NCBI GenBank assembly: GCA_964604905.1
Contig: CAZSCC010000691.1
Span: 1 to 13,947, forward strand
Origin: JACQFK01 sp964604905
Lineage (GTDB): Bacteria > Planctomycetota > MHYJ01 > JACPRB01
Direction: 5' to 3'
Length of the DNA stretch: 13,947 nucleotides
The notes beneath the pieces are model-generated. The model ran no database searches and was not told where the DNA came from. It saw only the letters and a program-made list of their open reading frames with translations. Both the position numbers and the translations under genes were made by a program. This document shows, in pieces, positions 1 to 6,289 of the stretch (positions are counted from its first letter, which is position 1; the number at the start of each line of letters is the position of its first letter).

Positions 1-195
1 AAGGACCTGAGCCTCGAGCGGCCCATCCGGGTCGACGAGCGTCGCGAGACGGAGAAGGCGCTGGGCACCGAGATGAGCCGCCGGAACATCTACCCGTTCT
101 TCGCCGAGCTCAGGAGGCAGAAGGAAGCCCGAGCAGGGGGAATCACTTTTTTCCGTGAGACGGGGTCCTTCCGGTCCATTAGGATGTCGGCGTGA
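1..195 (+). CDS. 3' end of an unidentified gene (partial)
   Basis: An open frame runs from the left edge to a TGA at 193-195 and gives about 64 residues, including SRRNIYPFFAELRRQ. For the first 42 or so codons nearly every third position is G or C, as in the coding regions next to it, so real coding is likely. From about position 127 this bias fades (gaa, cga, gca, gga, act, ttt), so the last 20 codons may be a poorly conserved tail or may follow a frameshift or sequence change. The stop overlaps the GTG start of the sigma factor (GTGA), which would couple their translation. I do not recognise the family and cannot assign a function; the fragment is charged, probably helical, and shows no membrane segment. 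Confidence 0.5.
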   Translation, partial: KDLSLERPIRVDERRETEKALGTEMSRRNIYPFFAELRRQKEARAGGITFFRETGSFRSIRMSA

Positions 196-713
196 AGGAA
201 GAGACCCTCGTCAAGAACATCGTCAAGTACAAGAAGGTCCTGGGCGGCATGCTCACCGCCATGGTGGGCGACTACAGCGTCGCCGAGGACCTCTTCCAGG
301 AAGTCGCCGTCATCATGACCCGCAAGCGGGAGACGGCCGACGAGGACTGCCGGTTCGTCGCCTGGGCCCGGCAGATCGCCATCAACGTCGTCCGCGACTA
401 CCGGAAGAAGATGGCCCGCTCGAAGGTCCGCATCCTCGAGGACGCCGCGCTCGAGGGGATCGCCCGGGTCTTCGAGGAGACCGACGAGCCCCTCTGGGAC
501 TTGCGGCGCGAGGCCCTCCAGCGCTGCGCCGAGAAGCTCCCCGAGCGGGAGCGGTCGCTGATCCAGCGCCGCTACGACGCGGAGGAGCCCATCGAGGATC
601 TCGCCTCGTCGCTCTCCACCACCCGGGGGGCGGTCGATACGATGCTCTACCGGATCCGGAAGGCGCTCCACCACTGCGTGGAGGGGCGGCTCCGGAAGCT
701 GGGGTTGTCGTGA
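192..713 (+). CDS. ECF RNA polymerase sigma factor (Rhodopirellula/Verrucomicrobium-like)
   Basis: A sigma-70 family ECF factor of 173 residues, which would direct RNA polymerase to a small set of promoters. Region 2 covers about residues 10-75, with the core contact AEDLFQEVAV (31-40) and the -10 recognition segment RFVAWARQIAINVVRDYRKK (54-73). Region 4 covers about residues 113-165, with the helix-turn-helix around EPIEDLASSLSTTRGAVDTMLYRIRKAL. The phrase FVAW followed by a hydrophobic helix is typical of the short sigma factors abundant in Planctomycetota and Verrucomicrobiota. The GTG start at 192 is preferred because AGGA at 181-184 lies 7 nt upstream and the preceding frame ends in an overlapping TGA. 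The stop TGA overlaps the GTG of the anti-sigma-like gene, so the two are translationally coupled. The regulon is unknown. Confidence 0.9.
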   Translation: MKEETLVKNIVKYKKVLGGMLTAMVGDYSVAEDLFQEVAVIMTRKRETADEDCRFVAWARQIAINVVRDYRKKMARSKVRILEDAALEGIARVFEETDEPLWDLRREALQRCAEKLPERERSLIQRRYDAEEPIEDLASSLSTTRGAVDTMLYRIRKALHHCVEGRLRKLGLS

Positions 714-1465
714 GCGCTCGCGACTGGGACCTCCTGATCCACCGCCACCTCGAGGGAGACCTCGGGGAGGAGGAGGCGCGCGCGCTGAGCGAGCGGGTCG
801 CCGCCGATCCCGCGCTCCGCCGGCGGCTGGCCGAGATGGCCTTCGACCAGGCGCAGCTGCGCGACGTGCTCGAGACCGAGAGGGCCGTCGAGACGGGCGC
901 CTGCCCGATCGCCCCTCCCGCGCGCGAGCCCGCGCGGTGGTCCCGGGGATCGCTTGCCGCGGCGGCGTCGATCCTGGTCGCCGTCGGCGTCGCGCTCTTC
1001 ATCGGATTCCGTCCCAAGGAGCAGCCCCCGGTCCGGCCCTCCGAGGCCGTCCCCGCCGCTCTCAAGGTCGCGGTCCCGAAGAAGAAGGAAAAGAAGGAGC
1101 CGCCCCCGGCGGGGTTCCGCGGGAAGGTCGCCGGGACCGTCCTCCGCAAGACGGACGCCCACGTCGTCCTGACCGTCTCGGCGCCCGAGGAGTTCGCCGG
1201 GAGGACGATCAACCTCCAGAACGAGCGCAAGCCGGTCACCGAGCGCCTGAAGATCCACGCCTCGTATCTCCGGAAGCTCGACCTCGGCCAGGAAGTGGTG
1301 GTCGACGTACGCCCCATGGACGGCGGCGATTTCGCCCTCGGCGAGCTGACCGAGGAGCAGGCGGGCTGGGCCTTGAAGGAAGAAAAGAAGAAACAGGAAC
1401 GAAAACCCGATCCCAAGAAGCCTCCCGTGCGGGAGGGCGAAGGGGACCGGAAAGAGGACAAATAG
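710..1465 (+). CDS. Membrane anti-sigma-like protein with Lys/Pro-rich tail
   Basis: 251 residues, translated from a GTG that overlaps the sigma factor stop (GTGA). The N-terminal cytoplasmic part (about 1-60) has the HRHLEGDLGEEEARALSERV and ADPALRRRLAEMA pattern common at the start of planctomycete anti-sigma/FecR-like proteins. It lacks the HxxxCxxC zinc motif of ZAS anti-sigma factors. One transmembrane helix lies at about 79-100 (SLAAAASILVAVGVALFIGF). The exported part holds a small beta-rich segment (about 120-220: GKVAGTVLRKTDAHVVLTVSA, then LGQEVVVDVRPMDGG) and ends in a Lys/Glu/Pro-rich tail. By position and topology it should hold the upstream sigma factor inactive until an envelope signal arrives. 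The role rests on context and general pattern; the outer domain is not one I recognise. Confidence 0.78.
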   Translation: MSARDWDLLIHRHLEGDLGEEEARALSERVAADPALRRRLAEMAFDQAQLRDVLETERAVETGACPIAPPAREPARWSRGSLAAAASILVAVGVALFIGFRPKEQPPVRPSEAVPAALKVAVPKKKEKKEPPPAGFRGKVAGTVLRKTDAHVVLTVSAPEEFAGRTINLQNERKPVTERLKIHASYLRKLDLGQEVVVDVRPMDGGDFALGELTEEQAGWALKEEKKKQERKPDPKKPPVREGEGDRKEDK

Positions 1466-1470
1466 GAGGA
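1464..1470 (+). promoter_or_regulatory. Strong Shine-Dalgarno for the EF-hand gene
   Basis: AGGAGGA lies 7 nt before the ATG at 1478 and begins inside the TAG stop (1463-1465) of the anti-sigma-like gene. It fixes the start codon and suggests that the third gene is translated efficiently and independently of coupling. Confidence 0.85.
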
Positions 1471-1477
1471 CGAGCCG

Positions 1478-1873
1478 ATGAGGATCCTGATCGCGGCGAT
1501 GTTCATGGCGGGCGCGATGGGCGCCGGGTGGGCGCAGGACGTGGAGAAGGGCGAGAAGGGCAAGGAGACGCCGAAGCCGAAGGCCGAGGGCGGCAAGGAC
1601 GGAGCCGGCGCGGGCTTCCTGACCCTCGACCAGGTCGATTCGAACGGAGACGGCAAGGTCACGCGCGCGGAGCTCGAGGCCGCGCTCAAGAAGCTCGGCG
1701 GCGTGCGGGAAGGCGACAAGAAGGCCCCGCCGAAGCCCGAGGGGGCGAAGGATGGCGTGAAGGAAGGCGACAAGAAGGCGCCGCCCAAGCCGGAAGGGGC
1801 CCGGGAAGGCGACAAGAAGGCGCCGCCGAAGCCGGACGGGGCCAAGGAAGGCGTCAAGGAAGGCGACAAGTAA
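1478..1873 (+). CDS. Secreted EF-hand protein with Lys/Pro-rich repeats
   Basis: 131 residues. A signal peptide (MRILIAAMFMAGAMGAGWAQ, cleavage probably near A19-Q20) is followed by a charged linker and one canonical EF-hand loop at 54-65 (DSNGDGKVTRAE). Calcium ligands at loop positions 1, 3, 5 and 12 are D54, N56, D58 and E65, and V61 occupies the conserved hydrophobic position 8. From residue 77 to the end the protein consists of repeats of (R/K)EGDKKAPPKP(E/D)GA, with units of 18, 14 and 18 residues and a final partial KEGDK. A single EF-hand usually needs a partner hand, so it may dimerise or bind calcium weakly. It is the last gene before the terminator at 1887-1930, so it belongs to the sigma/anti-sigma transcript. 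It could be an envelope protein controlled by, or signalling to, the sigma module; this is inferred from position only. Confidence 0.85.
   Translation: MRILIAAMFMAGAMGAGWAQDVEKGEKGKETPKPKAEGGKDGAGAGFLTLDQVDSNGDGKVTRAELEAALKKLGGVREGDKKAPPKPEGAKDGVKEGDKKAPPKPEGAREGDKKAPPKPDGAKEGVKEGDK
1689..1873 (+). repeat. In-frame tandem repeat encoding REGDKKAPPKPEGA units
   Basis: Three near-identical units of 54, 42 and 54 nt start at about 1706, 1760 and 1802, with a 15-nt partial fourth before the stop. Each contains ggcgacaagaaggc followed by variants of ccgccgaagcc. Most differences fall at third codon positions, so the peptide is better conserved than the DNA. The two spacings arise because an extra K(D/E)GV is present after the first and third units only. 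Confidence 0.9.
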
Positions 1874-1886
1874 CCTGGATTTCCCG

Positions 1887-1930
1887 GAGCCGCAGGGGTG
1901 CTCGCGCGCGCCTCTGCGGCTCTTTTATTT
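1887..1930 (+). terminator. Rho-independent terminator of the sigma/anti-sigma/EF-hand operon
   Basis: A 12-bp stem is formed by 1887-1898 (GAGCCGCAGGGG) and 1911-1922 (CCTCTGCGGCTC), with one G-T pair and a 12-nt loop. The T-rich tract TTTTATTT follows at 1923-1930. The T tract is on the plus strand only, so it serves the genes ending at 1873. The convergent response regulator gene stops exactly at the end of this tract. Confidence 0.9.
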
Positions 1931-2385
1931 CACGGCGAACGGTGGCCGAACGGGCTCTCGGAGCGCAGCAGGGAGCGGCGCCGGGTGGGCCGGGTCTCAA
2001 GCGCCTGGCGGATGCGGTCGATCCCCTCGCCCGCCAGCAGGTTCGCCTTGACGAGGAAGTCGTCCGCCCCCACGTCCACCGCCTCCCGGATGTTCTCGGG
2101 ATTGGCGAAGGCGGTGAGCACGATGATGGGGACGTTGGAGAGCTCCGCGTAGCCCCGGATCGTGCGGATCGCCTCCAAGCCGTTCATCCGCGGCATGTTG
2201 ATGTCCATGAGGATCAGGTGGGGCTTCTCGGACGTGGCGATCGCGACGCCCACCCGTCCGTCGGGCGCCGTGAGCACCTCCACGTCCAGCCGGCCCAGAA
2301 GCGCGACCAGGAGCAGGCTAATGTCGGGATCGTCCTCGATGACGAGGATCTTTTTCCTGGGACGGTCCATGGGGATACCGGGCAC
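1930..2385 (-). CDS. Single-domain response regulator (CheY-like receiver)
   Basis: 151 residues, almost all receiver domain. It has the acidic pocket E17-D18-D19 (VIEDDPD), phospho-acceptor D61 in LILMDINMPRMNG, the switch T91 (IIVLTAF) and the conserved K113 (DFLVKAN). The receiver ends near residue 130. The remaining 20 residues are Arg/Ser-rich (RPTRRRSLLRSESPFGHRSP) and do not form a DNA-binding or enzymatic domain. Output is therefore likely by protein-protein contact or as a phosphorelay intermediate. The GTG at 2385 is preferred over the ATG at 2370 because GGGAGG (2396-2391) sits 5 nt before it and nothing comparable precedes the ATG. No histidine kinase is nearby, so it is an orphan in this window. 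It is divergent from the second sigma factor and convergent with the EF-hand operon. Confidence 0.93.
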   Translation of the reverse strand: MPGIPMDRPRKKILVIEDDPDISLLLVALLGRLDVEVLTAPDGRVGVAIATSEKPHLILMDINMPRMNGLEAIRTIRGYAELSNVPIIVLTAFANPENIREAVDVGADDFLVKANLLAGEGIDRIRQALETRPTRRRSLLRSESPFGHRSP

Positions 2386-2540
2386 CTGATCCTCCCACCT
2401 TCAGCTTCCGCTTTCCGACCTCGGAAAGGAGCAAACCTCATGCCCAGCGTCCCGAGGCCCGTCAAGAGATGGAAAGGACGCCCGGCTACGAAATAGTATA
2501 GCCGTCCCAACATTGTTGTGCCCCGGTATCATGGGAAATA

Positions 2541-2579
2541 GCCGGCCTGCCGATTTCGCGAAGGATCGGGCCGGCCGGC
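2541..2579. repeat. Strong imperfect inverted repeat just upstream of the second sigma gene
   Basis: Left arm 2541-2554 (GCCGGCCTGCCGAT) pairs with right arm 2565-2579 (ATCGGGCCGGCCGGC) around a 10-nt loop (TTCGCGAAGG). Seven outer and five inner base pairs are perfect, with a small internal mismatch or bulge between. No T tract follows, so it is a poor terminator. It ends 13 nt before the proposed GTG at 2593 and would sit in the leader RNA, where it could limit ribosome access, or act as an operator. Confidence 0.7.
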
Positions 2580-2592
2580 GTTACCAACGTAC

Positions 2593-3138
2593 GTGCTCAG
2601 GACGGTGACCTTGGGGCTCGCATCCGACCCGGCGTCCTTCTTCGACGAGATGTATCCCCGCGTCCACCGCTTCCTCTCCGCCGCGACGGGCGCGGACCGG
2701 GGGGACGTCGAGGACTTGGCGCAGGAGACCCTGCTCGAGGCCTGGCGCTCGCGCGACCGGTTCCGCGGCGAGGCGTCGCCCCTCACGTGGGTGCTGGCGA
2801 TCGCGAAGAACCGGGTCCGCCTGCGCCGCCGCGAGCGGGGGGTCGAGGGCGAGGCGGAGCGGGTGCTCCGGGCGATCGCGTCCCTCCGGGCGGAGGAACT
2901 GCCCGCCGACCTCGTCCAGGGCGAGGAGATGAAGCACCGGGTGCGGCAGGCGCTGGAGGCCCTGGAGCCCTCCTACGCCGAAGTCCTGATGCAGCGCTAC
3001 TACGAGGGGCTCTCCGTCCGCGCGATCGCGGAGCGGCGGGGGGAGGGCGAGAAGGCCGTCGAGTCCCGTCTCCACCGCGCGAAGGAGGCGTTCCGCGAGT
3101 GCCTCGAACGAGGAGAGGACGATGATCGAAGGGAATGA
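2593..3138 (+). CDS. ECF RNA polymerase sigma factor (second, unrelated to the first)
   Basis: 181 residues with both ECF regions. Region 2 covers about 15-80, with FFDEMYPRVHRFLSAATG, then DVEDLAQETLLEAW (38-51) and LTWVLAIAKNRVRLRRR (64-80). Region 4 covers about 118-175, with LEPSYAEVLMQRYYEGLSVRAIA and the helix-turn-helix ending in EKAVESRLHRAKEAF. The start is uncertain: GTG at 2593 has no clear ribosome binding site, and the next GTG at 2605 has AGGA only 2 nt away, which is too close. The strong inverted repeat at 2541-2579 lies directly upstream. The gene overlaps the following anti-sigma-like gene by 17 nt. It resembles general ECF sigma factors (SigE/RpoE-like) more than the FVAW type at 192-713, so the two are probably not recent duplicates. 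Confidence 0.9.
   Translation: MLRTVTLGLASDPASFFDEMYPRVHRFLSAATGADRGDVEDLAQETLLEAWRSRDRFRGEASPLTWVLAIAKNRVRLRRRERGVEGEAERVLRAIASLRAEELPADLVQGEEMKHRVRQALEALEPSYAEVLMQRYYEGLSVRAIAERRGEGEKAVESRLHRAKEAFRECLERGEDDDRRE
3111..3115 (+). promoter_or_regulatory. Shine-Dalgarno inside the sigma gene for the anti-sigma-like gene
   Basis: AGGAG lies 6 nt before the ATG at 3122, within the last codons of the sigma gene. It supports that ATG and the 17-nt overlap of the two reading frames. Confidence 0.75.
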
Positions 3139-4447
3139 CGCGTTCGACCGGAATCTCGAGCGGCTGATCCGCGCCGCCGCGGACCCGCCGTCGCCCGCCG
3201 CTCGCGTGCGTCGCGAGTTCCTGGCCCGTGTGGAAGGGAAGAGTCCGTCCGAAAGCCGTATGGGGAGGATGACCGCCATGGCCGCATCGCTGATCGTCGC
3301 CGCCGCGATCCTCTATTCCGTCCTCGCGCCGCAGTCGGGGGTGAAGCCCGCGACCTCCCGGGTCCCGAGTCCTGAGCGCGGAGTCGATCCGGCTGCGGTC
3401 CCGTCGAAGGGAACGGGGAGTGAGCCGGCCCCTCTGCCCATCCCGATTCCTCCGGCGCCTGCGACGGCCGTGACGGCGAAGGACGACGGGATGACGCTCA
3501 CCTGCGCCCTGTCGCCCGCCCGCGCGGCGGTCCGTGAGTTGAGCCTCGAGGGAACCGCGCCCCTTCCCGATGGCACGGAAGTGATGGTCACGGTGATCCG
3601 GCTCCACGAGGAGTTCGCGGGAGGGCGGCTCTCGCCCCGTGGCGTCCGTGCGGCGGGCGGGCGCGCCAAAGTCGAAGGCAAGCGCTTCAGGATCTCGCCC
3701 CTCTGGGACGGCCCCGGGCGCTACGTCGTCACGGTCGCGATCGACGAGAGCCAGCGGCCCGAGCTGGTCGAGCCGCTCAAGCGGTTTCTGCGGCGGCCCT
3801 CGACCTTCGAGTTCGCCGGCTGGGGGGACGAGCTGTCGGGCCAGCTGGGTCCGAAGCTGCGCGACCTGGACGCGGTCTCGCGGGAGTGTCTCGACATGGT
3901 GGCTCGGATCGAGAAGCTGGCCGGGAGCGAGTCGGCCTGGGTGAAGGAGAAGCGGAACGTCGACGCCCGCGGCGCGGACGTGATCCTGACGAAGGAGGCC
4001 GAGGAGGCGCTGAAGGAGACCGCCCGGCTGATGGCGCGCCTCGAGAAGTCGGACGTGAAGGCGCTCTTCCCGGCGGCGCACGACGAGATGTTCTTCACGC
4101 TCCGGAGCATGCACGGCAACGCGCAGCACTTCTCCTACGAGTCCGGCAAGTTCGCCGGCGCGAAGTCCTACCACTCCGGGGGGGACGCGGTCAAGACCCA
4201 CCGGCAGCAGCCCTTCAACTTCGAGAACCTGAAGAAGTACCTGGGCGAGGTCCCCTCGATCGCGGGCCGCGAGGTCGCGCTCTGGATGGTGAAGGACCTC
4301 CGCCGGGGCGCCTCGCGGGAGTCCTACGCCGAGCTCCTGAAGGCGGAGGCGAAGCACGCCGGTCTCGAGCCGTTGGCCGACCGCCTCTCGAAGGCCGCGC
4401 CCGAAGAGTTCGACGCGCTCGAGACCGAGATCCGCGCGGGGAAGTGA
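3122..4447 (+). CDS. Large membrane anti-sigma-like protein
   Basis: 441 residues. A short cytoplasmic N-terminus (about 1-48: FDRNLERLIRAAADPPSPAARVRREFLARVE) precedes one transmembrane helix at about 50-69 (MTAMAASLIVAAAILYSVLA). A Pro-rich linker follows (about 73-115, PLPIPIPPAPA). The exported part is predicted beta-rich at about 120-208 (SLEGTAPLPDGTEVMVTVIRL, then GPGRYVVTVAID). It is helical and charged from about 210 to the end, with probable amphipathic helices around EAEEALKETARLMARLEKSDVKALF. The overlap with the sigma gene and the topology indicate the membrane partner of that sigma factor. There is no zinc-finger motif, and I recognise no named family in the outer domain. It is much longer than typical anti-sigma factors (often about 200-260), so the periplasmic part may be a sensor or have its own job. 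Confidence 0.72.
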   Translation: MIEGNDAFDRNLERLIRAAADPPSPAARVRREFLARVEGKSPSESRMGRMTAMAASLIVAAAILYSVLAPQSGVKPATSRVPSPERGVDPAAVPSKGTGSEPAPLPIPIPPAPATAVTAKDDGMTLTCALSPARAAVRELSLEGTAPLPDGTEVMVTVIRLHEEFAGGRLSPRGVRAAGGRAKVEGKRFRISPLWDGPGRYVVTVAIDESQRPELVEPLKRFLRRPSTFEFAGWGDELSGQLGPKLRDLDAVSRECLDMVARIEKLAGSESAWVKEKRNVDARGADVILTKEAEEALKETARLMARLEKSDVKALFPAAHDEMFFTLRSMHGNAQHFSYESGKFAGAKSYHSGGDAVKTHRQQPFNFENLKKYLGEVPSIAGREVALWMVKDLRRGASRESYAELLKAEAKHAGLEPLADRLSKAAPEEFDALETEIRAGK

Positions 4448-4471
4448 GGGGCCGCAGATGAGGAAGTCCCC

Positions 4472-4675
4472 ATGACCTGCGTAGGCGTGTTGCTCCTGGT
4501 CTTCGCGGTCCACAGTAGCGTTGTCACGTTTGTCTATCGCTCCGAAGCTGACCGAGTCGTCGTGGCCTTTGGGATGATGGTCCTGTGGGTTGGTGGATTC
4601 ACGTGCCTGGTCCTGGGGATTCTGAGGGACCTGCGGGACAAGCGGGTCGCCCGGATGATCCCGCCCGGGAGATGA
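4472..4675 (+). CDS. Small two-helix membrane protein, unknown function
   Basis: 67 residues, mostly two transmembrane helices at about 4-22 (VGVLLLVFAVHSSVVTFVY) and 29-51 (VVVAFGMMVLWVGGFTCLVLGIL), joined by a short SEADR turn. The basic tail RDLRDKRVARMIPPGR suggests that both ends face the cytoplasm. AGGAAG at 4461-4466, 5 nt before the ATG, supports translation. The gap to the anti-sigma-like gene is only 24 nt, so it could be the third gene of that operon. Third-position bias is weaker than in its neighbours and the region is less GC-rich. It could be a recent or fast-changing gene, or a chance frame, but two well-spaced helices with a ribosome binding site make a real gene more likely than not. 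Confidence 0.6.
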   Translation: MTCVGVLLLVFAVHSSVVTFVYRSEADRVVVAFGMMVLWVGGFTCLVLGILRDLRDKRVARMIPPGR

Positions 4676-4990
4676 TTCGAGTTGGCCCCCTGACCGGGTA
4701 GACGTAGAAAGTGCACCCTTGACGGCGGCCTGACCGCCACCCCGCGAAACCTCCCTTTCTTTTCCATCCCTATCGCCGATCCACGCCCAGGGAAGGGGGC
4801 GCCCCATACGGCCCTCTCCCGGAACCGGCGACTTTGGCCACAATTCCGTCTGCATATGTTGGAAGGAATATTGAAGGGATGACAAGGTCCGTATTCTCAA
4901 TTCAGACTCCCAAGCCCTGACAGGCCCCGCGAGAGAGACTCCAGGTGATGGGACCGCCCCGTTCCTCCCTCAAGGTCCCGCTTGGCTCCA
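4676..4990. other. Gene-free 315-bp gap between two gene ends
   Basis: The stretch lies between the ends of the small membrane protein gene (plus) and the lipoprotein gene (minus), where terminators would be expected. I see no coding frame with the local GC3 bias. Two weak inverted repeats occur: GGCGG-CCTGA-CCGCC near 4725-4740, and GGGACC/GGTCCC at 4950-4955/4974-4979. Neither has a T tract. The part around 4855-4905 (catatgttggaagg) is noticeably AT-richer than its surroundings. No RNA gene is recognised. Confidence 0.6.
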
Positions 4991-6289
4991 TTACCAGAAG
5001 CTGAAGATGTAGAAGGCCTCTCGTTGCCCATAGAACGTCCCGGCTGAGTTCTGGGTGACGATCCTGTAGTAGTAGGAGGCGAGTCCCTGGAGCGCGCTAA
5101 GATCTGCCGATACGAGAATCGGCCCTGATTCGGAATAGGGCACTTGGGAAGTCACGAGGCCATACGCAGGCGTTGTTCCGTACTCGAACCAGACATTTGT
5201 CGTATACCCCACGGGGTTGATTAGGCTTCCGTTCAAGCGTGCACTCGTGCGCCTGATCGAGGTCGGGTCACCCGTGAGAGCGCTTGTCGCTCCGCTCGAC
5301 GAGGTTGCTGATACCTCGGCGGAGTCCGGGCCTTCTCCTGTCGCGTTACTCCCCGTTACCACGTAGTAGTACGCCGTTCCATTGAGCCGTCCCGTATCGA
5401 GATGCGGAGTAGCGACGCCCAACATTCGAGTCCCTCCCTGTAGGGAGGCGTAATTATCCTGGGTCAAGCCTGGCACCGTCGCCCGATACAGGGTGTAAGA
5501 GGCCGCTTCCGCCACGGGATCCCACGAGAGGATCACCTGCCCATCGCCCGCTGAGGCCCAGGCATTGGTGGGCGCAAAGGGAGCGAGGAGTCCAGGAAAG
5601 GTGGCCGAAGCGGCGAGCGGGTAGACTCCGAGGCCATAAGTGTCGTCGATGACGGAATTGGCGGCCGTGATGGTGTACATCGCCCCGCTCGTCTGAATCG
5701 TGGTGCCGACCGTCACAGTAGTCGTGCCGACACTCGCCGAGATGGCCGTCAATCCGCCGCTGAAGCTGAACTGGCTGCCGTTGGGATTCACGCTGGTTGC
5801 GTCAATGGGCGCACTGAACCACACGGTCACCTTGTTCCCGGCCGTGGCGGCGGCACGAACCACCGAAAGGGCGAACCTGATAGTGATCGCGTCGGATCCG
5901 AGGCCGCCTGAATAGTCCGTGGCCGATACCTGGATCCGGTTATCGCCGGGGACCAACGTCACTGTAAATCTCCAGTGGTACTTGGTCACGACCCCTGTCC
6001 AAAGGCAACCAATAGGACACGGGGTGTCAACGCGGTTCACGGTGGCCGACCCGGTTTGTCCGGTCGTCTGATTGGTGACCGCGACGGTGGCGAGGGGCCA
6101 GCTCTGGCTGCCTCCGACGTCCACGGTACTCTGAGACGTGGCGCAGGTGTCGTTCGAGGTGGGCGAACTGATCTCAAACTCGGGAATGGCGGGGGCCGAA
6201 GAACTGTCCTCCTCACAGGCTGACAACCCCAGGACCAGGATTGAAAGGACCACTCTCGTTCCAAGCGCCATCTTCCTCCACGGTCTCAC
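4991..6289 (-). CDS. Surface lipoprotein with Ig-like and fibronectin type III domains
   Basis: 432 residues. A lipoprotein signal peptide ends in the lipobox LSAC, with C25 as the lipidated residue. Four beta-sandwich regions follow. (1) About 36-140 is a bacterial Ig-like unit (FTVTLVPGDNRIQVSATDYSG). (2) About 142-230 is an SbsA/Big_5-like Ig unit (VTVWFSAPIDATSV, MYTITAANSVIDDTYG). (3) About 237-330 is fibronectin type III (PTNAWASAGDGQVILSWDPV, SYTLYRA, AYYYVVTGSNATGEG). (4) About 340-428 is an FN3-like unit of the FEYGTT type (ARLNGSLINPVGYTTNVWFEYG, SYYYRIVTQNSAGT). There is no catalytic domain, so adhesion, carbohydrate contact or a structural role is likely. The GTG start at 6289 is fixed by an exceptional ribosome binding site. 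GC content is clearly lower than in the neighbouring operons, which may indicate acquisition or relaxed selection. The gene stands alone. Confidence 0.88.
   Translation of the reverse strand: MRPWRKMALGTRVVLSILVLGLSACEEDSSSAPAIPEFEISSPTSNDTCATSQSTVDVGGSQSWPLATVAVTNQTTGQTGSATVNRVDTPCPIGCLWTGVVTKYHWRFTVTLVPGDNRIQVSATDYSGGLGSDAITIRFALSVVRAAATAGNKVTVWFSAPIDATSVNPNGSQFSFSGGLTAISASVGTTTVTVGTTIQTSGAMYTITAANSVIDDTYGLGVYPLAASATFPGLLAPFAPTNAWASAGDGQVILSWDPVAEAASYTLYRATVPGLTQDNYASLQGGTRMLGVATPHLDTGRLNGTAYYYVVTGSNATGEGPDSAEVSATSSSGATSALTGDPTSIRRTSARLNGSLINPVGYTTNVWFEYGTTPAYGLVTSQVPYSESGPILVSADLSALQGLASYYYRIVTQNSAGTFYGQREAFYIFSFW

Noticed and set aside
141..152. Run of six T at 147-152 as an intrinsic terminator of the upstream gene
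   Set aside because: No stem of useful length precedes it, and the upstream frame continues past it to overlap the sigma gene.
155..709. Long upstream extension of the anti-sigma-like frame
   Set aside because: It overlaps the well-supported sigma factor in another frame, its translation is a low-complexity Arg/Gly/Pro shadow, and the GTGA junction gives a good start at 710.
382..1869. Long minus-strand frame rich in PS(F/G)GGAFLSPS repeats
   Set aside because: It is the antisense reading of the EF-hand repeat and anti-sigma genes; the repeats simply mirror the plus-strand array, and high GC opens such frames by chance.
2783..4900. 705-residue minus-strand frame opposite the second sigma/anti-sigma pair
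   Set aside because: Composition is Arg/Pro/Gly-rich shadow sequence, and the opposite strand has conserved sigma-factor motifs.
4950..4979. GGGACC/GGTCCC inverted repeat as a terminator for the lipoprotein gene
   Set aside because: The stem is only 6 bp with an 18-nt loop and no T tract on the minus strand; chance is a sufficient explanation.
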